Source: Paenibacillus sp. FSL K6-1096 (GTDB lineage Bacteria; Bacillota; Bacilli; Paenibacillales; Paenibacillaceae). From it: a stretch of DNA of 64,000 nucleotides. Positions 43,733-51,945 of the stretch are shown piece after piece. The stretch lies in assembly GCF_037977055.1 (NCBI RefSeq), contig NZ_CP150274.1:2666001-2730000 (forward strand), written 5' to 3'. The notes below the pieces were generated by a model that saw only the letters and a program-made list of their open reading frames with translations, was not told the origin of the DNA and made no database searches. The translations under genes and the position numbers were made by a program. Numbering within the stretch: the first letter of the stretch is position 1; every line of letters begins with the position of its first letter.

Positions 43733-44893
43733 TTGAAAGTTACCGGTGATCAGGCGCTGGTCAAAAAGATCAATAAATCGATTATTCTACATACCATCCG
43801 CACGCAGTCCCCGGTCTCCCGGGCCAAGGTATCCGAGATGACCGGCCTTAACAAAGCCACCGTGTCGAATCTCGTAGCCGAGCTATGCGGGCAGGAGCTG
43901 GTGACCGAAGCCGGGCCCGGAGAATCCAGCGGGGGACGCAAGCCGCTGATGCTGCATTTCAATGAGATGGCCGGCAGCGTCATCGGGATTGAGCTGCGCG
44001 TGAAGCAGCTGAAGGCGGTGCTGTGCAACCTCGGAGGCGGCACTCTGCAGGAACAGGAATGCGTGCTGGAGGCCCATGATTTCCCGTATGTCCTGGAGCA
44101 GATGCAGCAGATAATCTCCGCGCTGATTGCTGCCGCTCCCCCTTCTCCTTATGGCCTGGTCGGCATCGGTGTCGGCGTGCCGGGCATGGTGGATGAGCAT
44201 GGCGTTGTCCTGTTCGCCCCCAACCTTGGCTGGGAGATGGTGGACCTGCGGTCCATTCTCGAAAGCGCCTTCGAGGTGCCTGTTACCATTGACAATGAAG
44301 CCAATGCAGGTGCGCAGGGGGAGCTGAACTTCGGGGCGGCGCGCGATGTGCGCCATCTGCTGTATATCAGTGCAGGCTCGGGGATCGGGTCGGGGATCAT
44401 CATTGGCGGAGAGCTGTATAAGGGTGCGCGCGGCTATGCCGGCGAGACCGGACATATGACGATCGAGGCGGAAGGCAAGCCCTGCAGCTGCGGCAGCCGG
44501 GGCTGCTGGGAGCTCTATGCCTCCGAGAAAACCTACGACAACCCCGGCCTCTCCCTCCCGGCCCGCACCACCACCGGACTGGTCCGGTATGCGCTGGAGG
44601 GCCATGCGGAAACGCTGCGCCACCTGAATTCCATCGGCGAATATCTCGGAATCGGGGTAACCAATCTGATCAACAGCTTCAATCCAGAGCTGATCGTAAT
44701 CGGCGGTGCCTTATCGGAGGCTGAGCCGTGGCTCGGCGAGCCGCTGCGCCGGGTGGTTGCCGAGCGTACGCTGCCCTACCACAAGCAGCAGCTCGAAATT
44801 ACCTTCTCCACACTGGGGAGCCGTGGAACGATGATTGGCGCAGGCTTTTCGGCAGTGATGCACTTTCTCGGCAATATCCGGGTAACCCTATAG
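43733..44893 (+). CDS. xylR: xylose repressor XylR (ROK family)
   Basis: The 386-residue repressor has an N-terminal winged helix (SRAKVSEMTGLNKATVSNLVAEL near residue 25-47) and a ROK sugar-sensing domain with VPGMVDEHG, the zinc-type motif GHMTIEAEGKPCSCGSRGCW near 240, and VIGGALSEAEPW near 320. Xylose releases it from xylO. I use TTG 43733 because AAGGAAG ends nine bases before it; the GTG at 43724 would abut the site. Homologues begin with a KVTGDQALVKKINKS-like sequence, agreeing with this start. Divergent from xylA. Confidence 0.88.
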   Translation: MKVTGDQALVKKINKSIILHTIRTQSPVSRAKVSEMTGLNKATVSNLVAELCGQELVTEAGPGESSGGRKPLMLHFNEMAGSVIGIELRVKQLKAVLCNLGGGTLQEQECVLEAHDFPYVLEQMQQIISALIAAAPPSPYGLVGIGVGVPGMVDEHGVVLFAPNLGWEMVDLRSILESAFEVPVTIDNEANAGAQGELNFGAARDVRHLLYISAGSGIGSGIIIGGELYKGARGYAGETGHMTIEAEGKPCSCGSRGCWELYASEKTYDNPGLSLPARTTTGLVRYALEGHAETLRHLNSIGEYLGIGVTNLINSFNPELIVIGGALSEAEPWLGEPLRRVVAERTLPYHKQQLEITFSTLGSRGTMIGAGFSAVMHFLGNIRVTL

Positions 44894-45024
44894 ACGAATT
44901 GACGTAAAATCGCCGCATTTTCAGCAACATTTTCTGCTCTAAAAGGAGAAGCTATCCTATATAATAAGGATACTTGTGTGACATTTGTCACCATACTCCT
45001 TGTTCTGAAACGGAGAGACCATCC

Positions 45025-45219
45025 ATGACCTATGTTGATACGTCTGATATCTCGGCAAGAATGTTCGTCACAGTGCTGCTGCTGCTGATCATCATTGCAC
45101 CGCTCATCAGCCTGGGTGTCCTGCGGCTGTTCCAGTCGCGCAAGAAATCGGGATTTATGCTTATTGCCGGCGGCGTTGCCGTCTATGCCGTATTTCAGCT
45201 TGTGATGTCTTTTACCTGA
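45025..45219 (+). CDS. small two-helix membrane protein
   Basis: A 64-residue protein begins MTYVDTSDISARMFV, has a membrane helix TVLLLLIIIAPLISLGVL, a basic loop QSRKKSG, and a second helix MLIAGGVAVYAVFQLVM. No family recognised. ATG 45025 follows GGAGAGA. CTATATAATAAGG around 44960 looks like a -10 region for it. Function unknown. Confidence 0.6.
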   Translation: MTYVDTSDISARMFVTVLLLLIIIAPLISLGVLRLFQSRKKSGFMLIAGGVAVYAVFQLVMSFT

Positions 45220-45342
45220 TAGACCGGAGCGTTGCGCTGAAGACTCTGTAACCGCTCAACGCCCGGCTGCTTTCTCTCTTCGCTGTACCTCCTGCGTGCC
45301 ACCCGATCCATAAAACACCCCACATGCCCCGTTTCGGCACAT

Positions 45343-45382
45343 TATGTTCGGTTTTTCGCAGACATCCGGTCCACGCGCCTTC
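45343..45382. repeat. diverged copy of the 39.7-kb repeat
   Basis: ATGTTCGGTTTTTCGCAGACAT followed by a CCGGTCCACGCGCC block resembles the unit AATGTGGCCGGTTTTTCG...TGGCCCACGCGCC of the array at 39683. It is a single unit, 5.5 kb away. Confidence 0.55.
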
Positions 45383-45403
45383 CCGCCAAAACAAGCAAAC
45401 GCC

Positions 45404-45430
45404 AAAAAACCGCCCCCCGGAGGAAGCGGT
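45404..45430 (-). terminator. terminator of the trxB operon
   Basis: On the minus strand ACCGC, a loop containing TTCCTCCGGGGG, GCGGT and TTTTT follow the glutaredoxin-like gene. Confidence 0.65.
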
Positions 45431-45460
45431 CTGTATGCTGTACTAATCCATTCAGCGGAT

Positions 45461-45697
45461 TTATTCCATTGCAGCCAAGGCTTTGTCGAACTTGGTCTTG
45501 TTCATGCCGACAATCTTGGTGTCGCCAATGACGGTAATCGGAACAGCTCTCATGCCCATATCCCATACCTGCTGGGCGTATTCATCGTTCTGCTCGATGT
45601 TGCGTTCTTCGTAGGCTACGCCTTTATCGCTCAGGAAGCTCTTCACCTGACGGCAGTGCGGGCAGTTGGTTGAAGTGTAGACAATAACATTCTCCAT
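45461..45697 (-). CDS. glutaredoxin family protein (YruB-like)
   Basis: The 78-residue thioredoxin-fold protein has the redox motif CPHC near residue 12 (IVYTSTNCPHCRQVKSFL), cis-proline in RAVPITVIGD near 51 and the C-terminal FDKALAAME helix. It is a small dithiol oxidoreductase of the glutaredoxin-like/YruB type. ATG 45697 is behind a strong AGGAGG site. It follows trxB on the same strand with 79 bp between, which suggests that thioredoxin reductase or thioredoxin reduces it. Confidence 0.85.
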   Translation of the reverse strand: MENVIVYTSTNCPHCRQVKSFLSDKGVAYEERNIEQNDEYAQQVWDMGMRAVPITVIGDTKIVGMNKTKFDKALAAME

Positions 45698-45775
45698 AGT
45701 ATGATATCCTCCTAATTGGTTCAGTATCTTAGCTCTATTGTAGCACCGGAACCCCTGCGGGACCAAATGCTGAGG

Positions 45776-46717
45776 TTACATCATGACTGCGCTGTGCTCC
45801 AGACTCTCGATATATTTCTCGGCATCCATAGCCGCCATACAGCCGCTGCCTGCTGCCGTAATTGCCTGTCTGTAACGGGTATCCTGCACGTCGCCGCAAG
45901 CAAATACACCAGGGATATTGGTCTCGGAGGTTCCGGGATTCGATACGATATAGCCGTTCGCATCCGTTGTGATCTGTCCGCCGAGGAACGCTGTGTTGGG
46001 ATGATGGCCCACGGCAACAAATACGCCGCTCGCTTCAATGAACTCTTCCTCGCCCGTCTCGTTGTTGACCACCTTCAGACCGGTTACGCCCTTGTCGCCG
46101 GCAATGACCTCTACAGGGGTACGGTTCAGCGCCCAGGACACCTTGGCATTATCGCGGACACGGTCCTGCATAATCTTGGAGGCCCGCAGCTCATCACGGC
46201 GGTGCACCAGCGTTACCTTGGAAGCGAACCGGGTCAGGAAGCCAGCTTCCTCCAGCGCGGAATCGCCGCCGCCGACCACCACAATCTCTTTGCCCCGGAA
46301 AAAGAACCCGTCACAGGTCGCGCATGTGCTGACTCCGCGTCCGACATTGTCCTGCTCGCCGGGAATACCGAGGTACTTCGCCGTTGCGCCGGTAGAGATA
46401 ATCAGGGTGTCCGTCACCAGTGTGCCCATGCCTTCCACGTTCAGCTTGAACGGACGTTCGCCAAGCTCTACACTGTTCACCCAGCCGGTCACGAACTGTG
46501 CGCCGAAGCGCTCAGCCTGCTTGCGCATATTATCCATCAGATCGGGGCCAAGAATACCCTCCGGGAATCCCGGGAAGTTCTCGATCTCGGTTGTCGTGGT
46601 AAGCTGTCCGCCAGGCTGCGGACCTTCGATTACGAGCGGGTTCAGGTTGGCCCGGGCCAAGTATATAGCAGCTGTCAATCCGGCCGGTCCGGTACCGACA
46701 ATTATCGATTTGTACAT
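45776..46717 (-). CDS. trxB: thioredoxin reductase
   Basis: The 313-residue FAD/NADPH enzyme has the FAD site GTGPAGLTAAIYLARANL at the N-terminus, the redox pair STCATCDGFFFRG near 135, NADPH-binding VVVGGGDSALEEA near 154 and a C-terminal FACGDVQDTRYRQA near 280. It reduces thioredoxin. CAAGGGGGA precedes the ATG. Co-transcribed with the glutaredoxin-like gene; promoter at 46788-46816. Confidence 0.93.
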   Translation of the reverse strand: MYKSIIVGTGPAGLTAAIYLARANLNPLVIEGPQPGGQLTTTTEIENFPGFPEGILGPDLMDNMRKQAERFGAQFVTGWVNSVELGERPFKLNVEGMGTLVTDTLIISTGATAKYLGIPGEQDNVGRGVSTCATCDGFFFRGKEIVVVGGGDSALEEAGFLTRFASKVTLVHRRDELRASKIMQDRVRDNAKVSWALNRTPVEVIAGDKGVTGLKVVNNETGEEEFIEASGVFVAVGHHPNTAFLGGQITTDANGYIVSNPGTSETNIPGVFACGDVQDTRYRQAITAAGSGCMAAMDAEKYIESLEHSAVMM

Positions 46718-46787
46718 GATAGTATCCCCCTTGAGTTGGGCGGCTAAGTCGCCGATTCTTATTTAAAATAATTATAATGTAGTATTT

Positions 46788-46816
46788 ATTATGATCACCT
46801 CAAGGGTAATTGTCAA
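46788..46816 (-). promoter_or_regulatory. SigA-type promoter of trxB
   Basis: On the minus strand TTGACA (46816-46811), 17 bp, CATAAT (46793-46788). Confidence 0.65.
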
Positions 46817-46878
46817 TACGCCAGACACGATGTAAACGCTCCTTTTTGTGAACAATTCAATTTTGAACAATCAAAAAA

Positions 46879-48846
46879 TTAGCGCAGCAGCCGCAGGCCG
46901 TTAAGAATGACGAGAATCGTGCTTCCTTCATGCCCCACCACCCCAAACGGCAGCGCAATTCCCTGCACAAAGTTGCTGATCATCAGGGCTGCAATCACCG
47001 TCACGGCGAACACCATATTCTGCTTCACAATCCGCTGCGTGCGGCGGGCCAAGGCTACGGTTCCGGCAATCTCTTCAATATTGTCATTCATCAGCACTAC
47101 ATCGGCAATCTCCAGCGCGGCTCCGCTGCCCTTCATGCCCATGCCCATCCCGACCGTTGCCGTAGCCAGCGCTGGCGCATCATTCACGCCGTCGCCCACC
47201 ATGATCACATGGCCGTACTGCTCGCGGAGTGCTTTGACATGCGTAACCTTATCCTCCGGCAAAAGCCCGGCGAACACCAGGTCCACGCCCGCCTTCCCGG
47301 CAATCACCTGCGCCGTGGCCTCGCGGTCCCCGGTCAGCATCGCCACCCGGATGCCCAGCTCCTGCAGCTTGCGCACGGCAGCCGCCGCCTGGGGACGCAC
47401 GGTATCCTGCAGCGCAATCATTCCGGCAACGGTATCACCGTCCATGATCAGCGAGACGGTTTTGCCTTCCTGCTCCAGCCTGCTGCGCAGTGCGTTCCAG
47501 TTGTCAGCGCCGGGCTGCTGAGCAGCACTGGTCTCTTCATCCAGCAGATTCGACTTGCCAATCCGCCAGAGGCGGCCGTCAATGACGCCTTCAATCCCCC
47601 AGCCCGTGACCGATCTGCTCTCCTTAACCTCCCGCAGCGTGATGTGCTCCGCTTCCGCCAGCGCGACCACCGCTTCCGCCAGCGGATGGCCTGAGAGCTT
47701 TTCAATAGAGGCGCTGACTGCCAGCAGCTCTTCCCGGTCATAACCGGTACCGGCGATGAAGTCTGTAACCTGCGGGACACCTTCAGTCAAAGTACCTGTC
47801 TTGTCAAAAGCGACCACCGAGGTCCGCGCCATATTTTCCAGGTGAACTCCGCCTTTGAACAGGATGCCTTTGCGGGCGCTTTTGGAGATCGCCGACAGCA
47901 TGGCTGGCATAATAGAGGAAACGAGCGCGCAAGGTGACGCCACGACCAGGAAGACCATTGCTTTGTAGAACGTATTGCTCCAGCTCCAGTCCAGCAGGAA
48001 CGGCGGCAGCGCAATCAGCAGGACGGTTGCCGCGACCACGACACGGGCATAGACGGATTCAAGGCGTTTGATGAACCGCTGGGAATCAGGGACCTCATTC
48101 TCGGCCTCTTCCACCATGCGGATGATTTTGGCAAACAGCGTATTCTCGGCTGTCTTGGTCACTTCGATATACAGAGGGCCTTCCCCGTTGACCGTACCGG
48201 CGAACACTTCGCTGCCCGGGGTTTTGTCTACGGGCAGCGATTCGCCGGTGATGGAGGCCTGGTTGACGGAGGATTCGCCCCGGCACACCTTGCCGTCTGC
48301 CGGAACCAGCTCACCGGGACGGACCAGCAGCAGGTCGCCAAGCATAAGCTGGTCAATCGTTACCTCACTCATCGCCCCCTGCTCAATGCGTACAGCGGTA
48401 GCCGGCTTCAGTGCCAGCAGAGAGGAGATATCCTTCTTGCTGCGCTCCATCGTGTAGCTCTCCAGTGCTCCGCTTAAGGCAAAAATGAAGATCAGCATGG
48501 CCCCTTCATTCCAATATCCGATGGAGGCTGCGCCCAGGGCAGCGGCGATCATCAGCAGATTGACATCCAGGTCGCGCTCCTTGACCAGCGTCTCCACGCC
48601 TTCCTTCGCCTTGATCCAGCCGCCCAGGGCGTAGGAGACGACATAGAGCAGGACGGACAGCACCTCCGACCAGCCGCTGACCGCCCAGGCGGTCAGCATG
48701 ATCAGCCCGCTGCCGAGCGCAGCCTGCATTTCGGAGTTGCTGAGCATCGCCAGCGGATCGAAGCGGCGCGGCTCCGGTGTCCGGGGCTGCTGCGCCCCTC
48801 CCTGGCGCGCGGCGGATTTGGGCATTGATTTCGAGGTTGCTTGCAT
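46879..48846 (-). CDS. P1B-type metal ATPase (PfeT/ZosA-like)
   Basis: This 655-residue heavy-metal ATPase lacks an N-terminal HMA domain. It has the SPC motif in VVASPCALVSS, phosphorylation site DKTGTLTEG near residue 350, SGHPLAE, the hinge MVGDGVNDAPALA, and HEGSTILVILNGLRLL at the C-terminus. SPC plus HEGGT/HEGST is the P1B-4 signature, a class including the Fe(II) exporter PfeT. A Fur/PerR-like box at 49059-49071 and a leader hairpin lie upstream. Iron or another divalent metal is therefore the likely substrate. Confidence 0.87.
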   Translation of the reverse strand: MQATSKSMPKSAARQGGAQQPRTPEPRRFDPLAMLSNSEMQAALGSGLIMLTAWAVSGWSEVLSVLLYVVSYALGGWIKAKEGVETLVKERDLDVNLLMIAAALGAASIGYWNEGAMLIFIFALSGALESYTMERSKKDISSLLALKPATAVRIEQGAMSEVTIDQLMLGDLLLVRPGELVPADGKVCRGESSVNQASITGESLPVDKTPGSEVFAGTVNGEGPLYIEVTKTAENTLFAKIIRMVEEAENEVPDSQRFIKRLESVYARVVVAATVLLIALPPFLLDWSWSNTFYKAMVFLVVASPCALVSSIMPAMLSAISKSARKGILFKGGVHLENMARTSVVAFDKTGTLTEGVPQVTDFIAGTGYDREELLAVSASIEKLSGHPLAEAVVALAEAEHITLREVKESRSVTGWGIEGVIDGRLWRIGKSNLLDEETSAAQQPGADNWNALRSRLEQEGKTVSLIMDGDTVAGMIALQDTVRPQAAAAVRKLQELGIRVAMLTGDREATAQVIAGKAGVDLVFAGLLPEDKVTHVKALREQYGHVIMVGDGVNDAPALATATVGMGMGMKGSGAALEIADVVLMNDNIEEIAGTVALARRTQRIVKQNMVFAVTVIAALMISNFVQGIALPFGVVGHEGSTILVILNGLRLLR

Positions 48847-48933
48847 AATACATCACCTTCCTGATTGTAGTTATTGCGGGTATAAGCAGCACGCTGTGAG
48901 AATGAGAGCCATTATTATTGCCCTTAAAATGAC

Positions 48934-48966
48934 ACATGCTGCCCCGGCTCCGCCGGGACAGCATGT
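48934..48966 (-). other. leader hairpin ahead of the metal ATPase gene
   Basis: ACATGCTG-CCCCGG pairs with CCGGGA-CAGCATGT between the Fur/PerR-like box and the start codon, about 90-120 bases before the ATG. The stem would be stable; it has no clear T-run, so attenuation is only a possibility. Confidence 0.5.
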
Positions 48967-49058
48967 TGAATAGATATGGGATTTGACCATAATGACCTGG
49001 ATAATGGCATGACTGAAACTGGTGACCAGAATAAAAACATGACTGGGAGATAAATGAG

Positions 49059-49071
49059 AATGATAATCATT
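49059..49071. promoter_or_regulatory. Fur/PerR-like operator
   Basis: AATGATAATCATT is a perfect 6-1-6 palindrome within TGAGAATGATAATCATTG, close to the Fur/PerR consensus. It lies about 210 bp upstream of the metal ATPase start. Confidence 0.6.
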
Positions 49072-49261
49072 GTTGCAATAATACAACTATATTTCCTCAG
49101 TGCAACTTATACCTATACTATACCACGCCGGGAGCAAAAGTAAACCGGGGGATGAGCCTAATTTTCAGGAAAGAGGGTAGGCGTGGAGAAAGGGGGGGGA
49201 TTTCTGGGGAGCGGATGGATGAATTTATTTAACGTCATTAACAGTAACTTCTGGTTCACCT

Positions 49262-49342
49262 GCGAATTCAGGTGCACTTCTGCACCTCATTTCTGCGTAT
49301 CCCCCAATTTAGGCGAATTCAGGTGCACTTCTGCACTTCATT
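49262..49342. repeat. pair of 30-bp repeats, 51 bp apart
   Basis: GCGAATTCAGGTGCACTTCT plus TGCACCTCATT occurs at 49262-49291 and again, with one change, at 49313-49342. Each copy contains the dyad AGGTGCACTTCTGCACCT (or ...CACTT in copy 2). The offset is exactly 51 bp. Confidence 0.8.
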
Positions 49343-49370
49343 GATCCAACGATTCCAAGTGTTGAACGCC

Positions 49371-49418
49371 AAAGTGTCCCGCCCGGCGCTACTAGGAGCC
49401 GGTGGCGGGACACTTTTT
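49371..49418. terminator. terminator of the GH2-GH94 operon
   Basis: AAAGTGTCCCGCC (49371-49383) pairs with GGCGGGACACTTT (49404-49416); inner GCCGG/CCGGC-like pairing extends it. Confidence 0.75.
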
Positions 49419-49458
49419 ATATACTGCTTATATCTCTGTCTCTACAGAAAGCCTGCGG

Positions 49459-51945
49459 CTACAGTATGACCTCCACTTTCACTGATTGCTTGTGCGGATA
49501 TGCGGGGATGACGGTCCCTTCGAGCCGTTCGCCGTCGACCCGGATTTCCTGGACGCCTGAGCAGACACGGCTGTTGTTCTTCACGGTAATCTCATATTCA
49601 CAGCCACGGAACCGCCGGGTGACCGAGAAGCCCTCCCAGGAAGACGGGATGCACGGGTTAATGGACAGTCCGGCCAGCACCGGCTTGATGCCCATAATGT
49701 ACTGTGTAGCGGCTACATACATCCACGCAGCGGTCCCGGTCAGCCAGGATACATTCGCCAGACCGAATCTGTCGGACTCCGGTCCGAACAGGTTCGAGGC
49801 ATAGACATACGGCTCCGCTTTGTAGCGCCAGATTCCGGCCTGCTCCATGGCGATGTTCGGGATCAGCTGGCGGTAATATTTGTACGCCTGATCCCCTCTG
49901 CCCAGCATGCATTCCGCAATAATCGCCCAGGTATTGGCGTGGCAGAAGACGGCCCCGTTCTCCCCGGTTCCTTTGTTATAGTTGGTTAACGGATCGGCGG
50001 GATCGGGGAAGGTGGTGATGGACGGGTGCAGTTTTCGGATGCCTAGCTCTGTATCGAGAATGTCGCGCACACTGTCCATCGCCTTCAGCCCCTTGTCAGG
50101 CTCAGCCATCCCGGACAGGGTCGCCCAGGTCTGGGCATTGAGCCAGATCTGGGCCTCCTCATGCTCAGCGGTCCCCAGATAACGCCCGTCATCCATCACC
50201 GCCCGCCGGAACCAGTGCCCGTCCCAGCCCAGCGTGTTTACGAGCGACTTCTGCTTCCTGTAGAGCCGGTCATAGTCCGCCGCATGCTCCGGGTAGCCGG
50301 AGGCCGCCGCCAGATCCTTCATGCGCAGCAGTACCGTCCCGAACTGCATCGCTGTCCAGATGCTCTCCCCTCTGCCCTCACGGCATACGCGGAAAAGCTG
50401 GTCATTCCAGTCCGAGCGCAGCATCAGCGGGAAGCCGTTCGGCCCCAGCCGGGAGACAGTGAAGTCCACCGCCCGCTTCAAATGATCATAGAGCGATGCC
50501 TCACCGCCGTCATAGAACGGAATATTTTCCTGGAGGAATGCCGCGTCTCCGGTCTCGGCAAGAATGTCCCATACGGCCAGCGCCGTCCACAGGTGATCAT
50601 CCGAATGGATGCTGGTCACCGGGTCCCAGCCCTCATTCGGGAAAAAGTAATGATTCACATGCCCGTCCTGATACTGCTGCCCGAGGAGCAGACGGACTTT
50701 ATCCTTGGCCGCCTCCGGATCATACGGTACGACCGCCAGAATATCCTGGGCCGTATCCCGGTAGCCTACGCCCCGGAAGGTGCCGGTGGCATAATACGAA
50801 ATATTGCGCGAGAACAGGAAATTTCGCTGTGACTGGTACGGATTCCAGGTGTTCAGCATGCGCTGTGCATCCTGATCCGGCAGTTCACAGCTCCAGGCCC
50901 CGAGGTAACGCTCCCAGTTCTCCTGAAGCGCGGCATAGGAACGGGTGACGAAATCCGCCTCGCGTGAATGGCCGATGGCCCGTTCAATCTCGGCCTCGTT
51001 CATGGCTGTCCCGAGAAAAAAGTTCACCGTGCGTGACTCACCGGGCGCAAGCCTTACCCGGACCTGGAGGGCGCCGCAGGGGTCGCCTCCCAGAATCGCT
51101 GAGCCGGTGCAGCCCCCCTGCTCAATAGCGGCCGGATTCGACTCACTGCGGTAGCTGCCGATGAATTCCTCACGGTCACCGTCATACCCGGCAAGCGGTG
51201 CATCTGACATCATATAGACCAGCGGGGTTTCGTCCGGCTTGGGCTGATTTTCCACCCCGTATTTATAGATCAGCGCTTCCTTCTCATGGTACTGCACCGA
51301 GACCTGATGCTTGTTATAGCATTGCCATTGCAGCTCACGCATGAATTCCATCATCCCAAACTCGGCGTAGGCGTACACATTCAGCTCCTTGACCCCGCTG
51401 CTATGGTTCGTCAGCGTCAGATTCCAGATCAGCGAGTTCTCATAGGGTCCGACAAAATAAACCGTCTTCGCCGCCAGCTCATCCGCCTGCGCTTCAAAGC
51501 GGGTATAGCCCATGCCATGGCTGCTCTTCCACTCCTGCGGCTTCCGGAAGGCCGGCTCATAGGTGGGACACCAGTAGCTGCCTGTTCCGGCATCCTGCAA
51601 GTAAATATAGGGGCCGGAGCGGTCGGTGGGCAGATGGAAGAAACGGTAGCGGGTAATCCGCCAGATCTGCGGAGACTTATAGAAGGAGAGTCCGCCACCC
51701 GCATGGGACAGCATCGTATGGAAGGTTCCGTTGGATAAATAGTTCAGCCAGGGGGTCGGCATATCATGCCGCTTGAACTCTACCTCCCTCGCCTCATCAT
51801 GAAAGGCAAAATACTGGTCCAGCTCTGAAGTGCGGCCGGAAGGGCCTGCGGGTGATATGGACGATGCGGATGATGCAGATGCTGCGGATGTTACCGGTTC
51901 ATTGGCGTTCATATCGGTCTGCTCCTCTCCATTGATCTTGCTCAC
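49459..51945 (-). CDS. GH94-family glycoside phosphorylase
   Basis: The 828-residue protein starts with a low-complexity Ser/Ala segment, then the GH94 N-terminal beta-sandwich (LSNGTFHTMLSHAGGGLSFY, WRITRYRFFHLPTD) and the catalytic alpha-barrel with GYRDTAQDILAVVPYDPE, SDDHLWTALAVWDI and MLRSDWNDQLF near residue 500 holding the likely general-acid Asp. GH94 enzymes cleave beta-glucosides or diacetylchitobiose with phosphate. The GTG start at 51945 overlaps the GH2 stop (GTGA); an ATG at 51912 with GAGAGGAG is an alternative. Exact substrate unknown. Confidence 0.82.
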   Translation of the reverse strand: MSKINGEEQTDMNANEPVTSAASASSASSISPAGPSGRTSELDQYFAFHDEAREVEFKRHDMPTPWLNYLSNGTFHTMLSHAGGGLSFYKSPQIWRITRYRFFHLPTDRSGPYIYLQDAGTGSYWCPTYEPAFRKPQEWKSSHGMGYTRFEAQADELAAKTVYFVGPYENSLIWNLTLTNHSSGVKELNVYAYAEFGMMEFMRELQWQCYNKHQVSVQYHEKEALIYKYGVENQPKPDETPLVYMMSDAPLAGYDGDREEFIGSYRSESNPAAIEQGGCTGSAILGGDPCGALQVRVRLAPGESRTVNFFLGTAMNEAEIERAIGHSREADFVTRSYAALQENWERYLGAWSCELPDQDAQRMLNTWNPYQSQRNFLFSRNISYYATGTFRGVGYRDTAQDILAVVPYDPEAAKDKVRLLLGQQYQDGHVNHYFFPNEGWDPVTSIHSDDHLWTALAVWDILAETGDAAFLQENIPFYDGGEASLYDHLKRAVDFTVSRLGPNGFPLMLRSDWNDQLFRVCREGRGESIWTAMQFGTVLLRMKDLAAASGYPEHAADYDRLYRKQKSLVNTLGWDGHWFRRAVMDDGRYLGTAEHEEAQIWLNAQTWATLSGMAEPDKGLKAMDSVRDILDTELGIRKLHPSITTFPDPADPLTNYNKGTGENGAVFCHANTWAIIAECMLGRGDQAYKYYRQLIPNIAMEQAGIWRYKAEPYVYASNLFGPESDRFGLANVSWLTGTAAWMYVAATQYIMGIKPVLAGLSINPCIPSSWEGFSVTRRFRGCEYEITVKNNSRVCSGVQEIRVDGERLEGTVIPAYPHKQSVKVEVIL

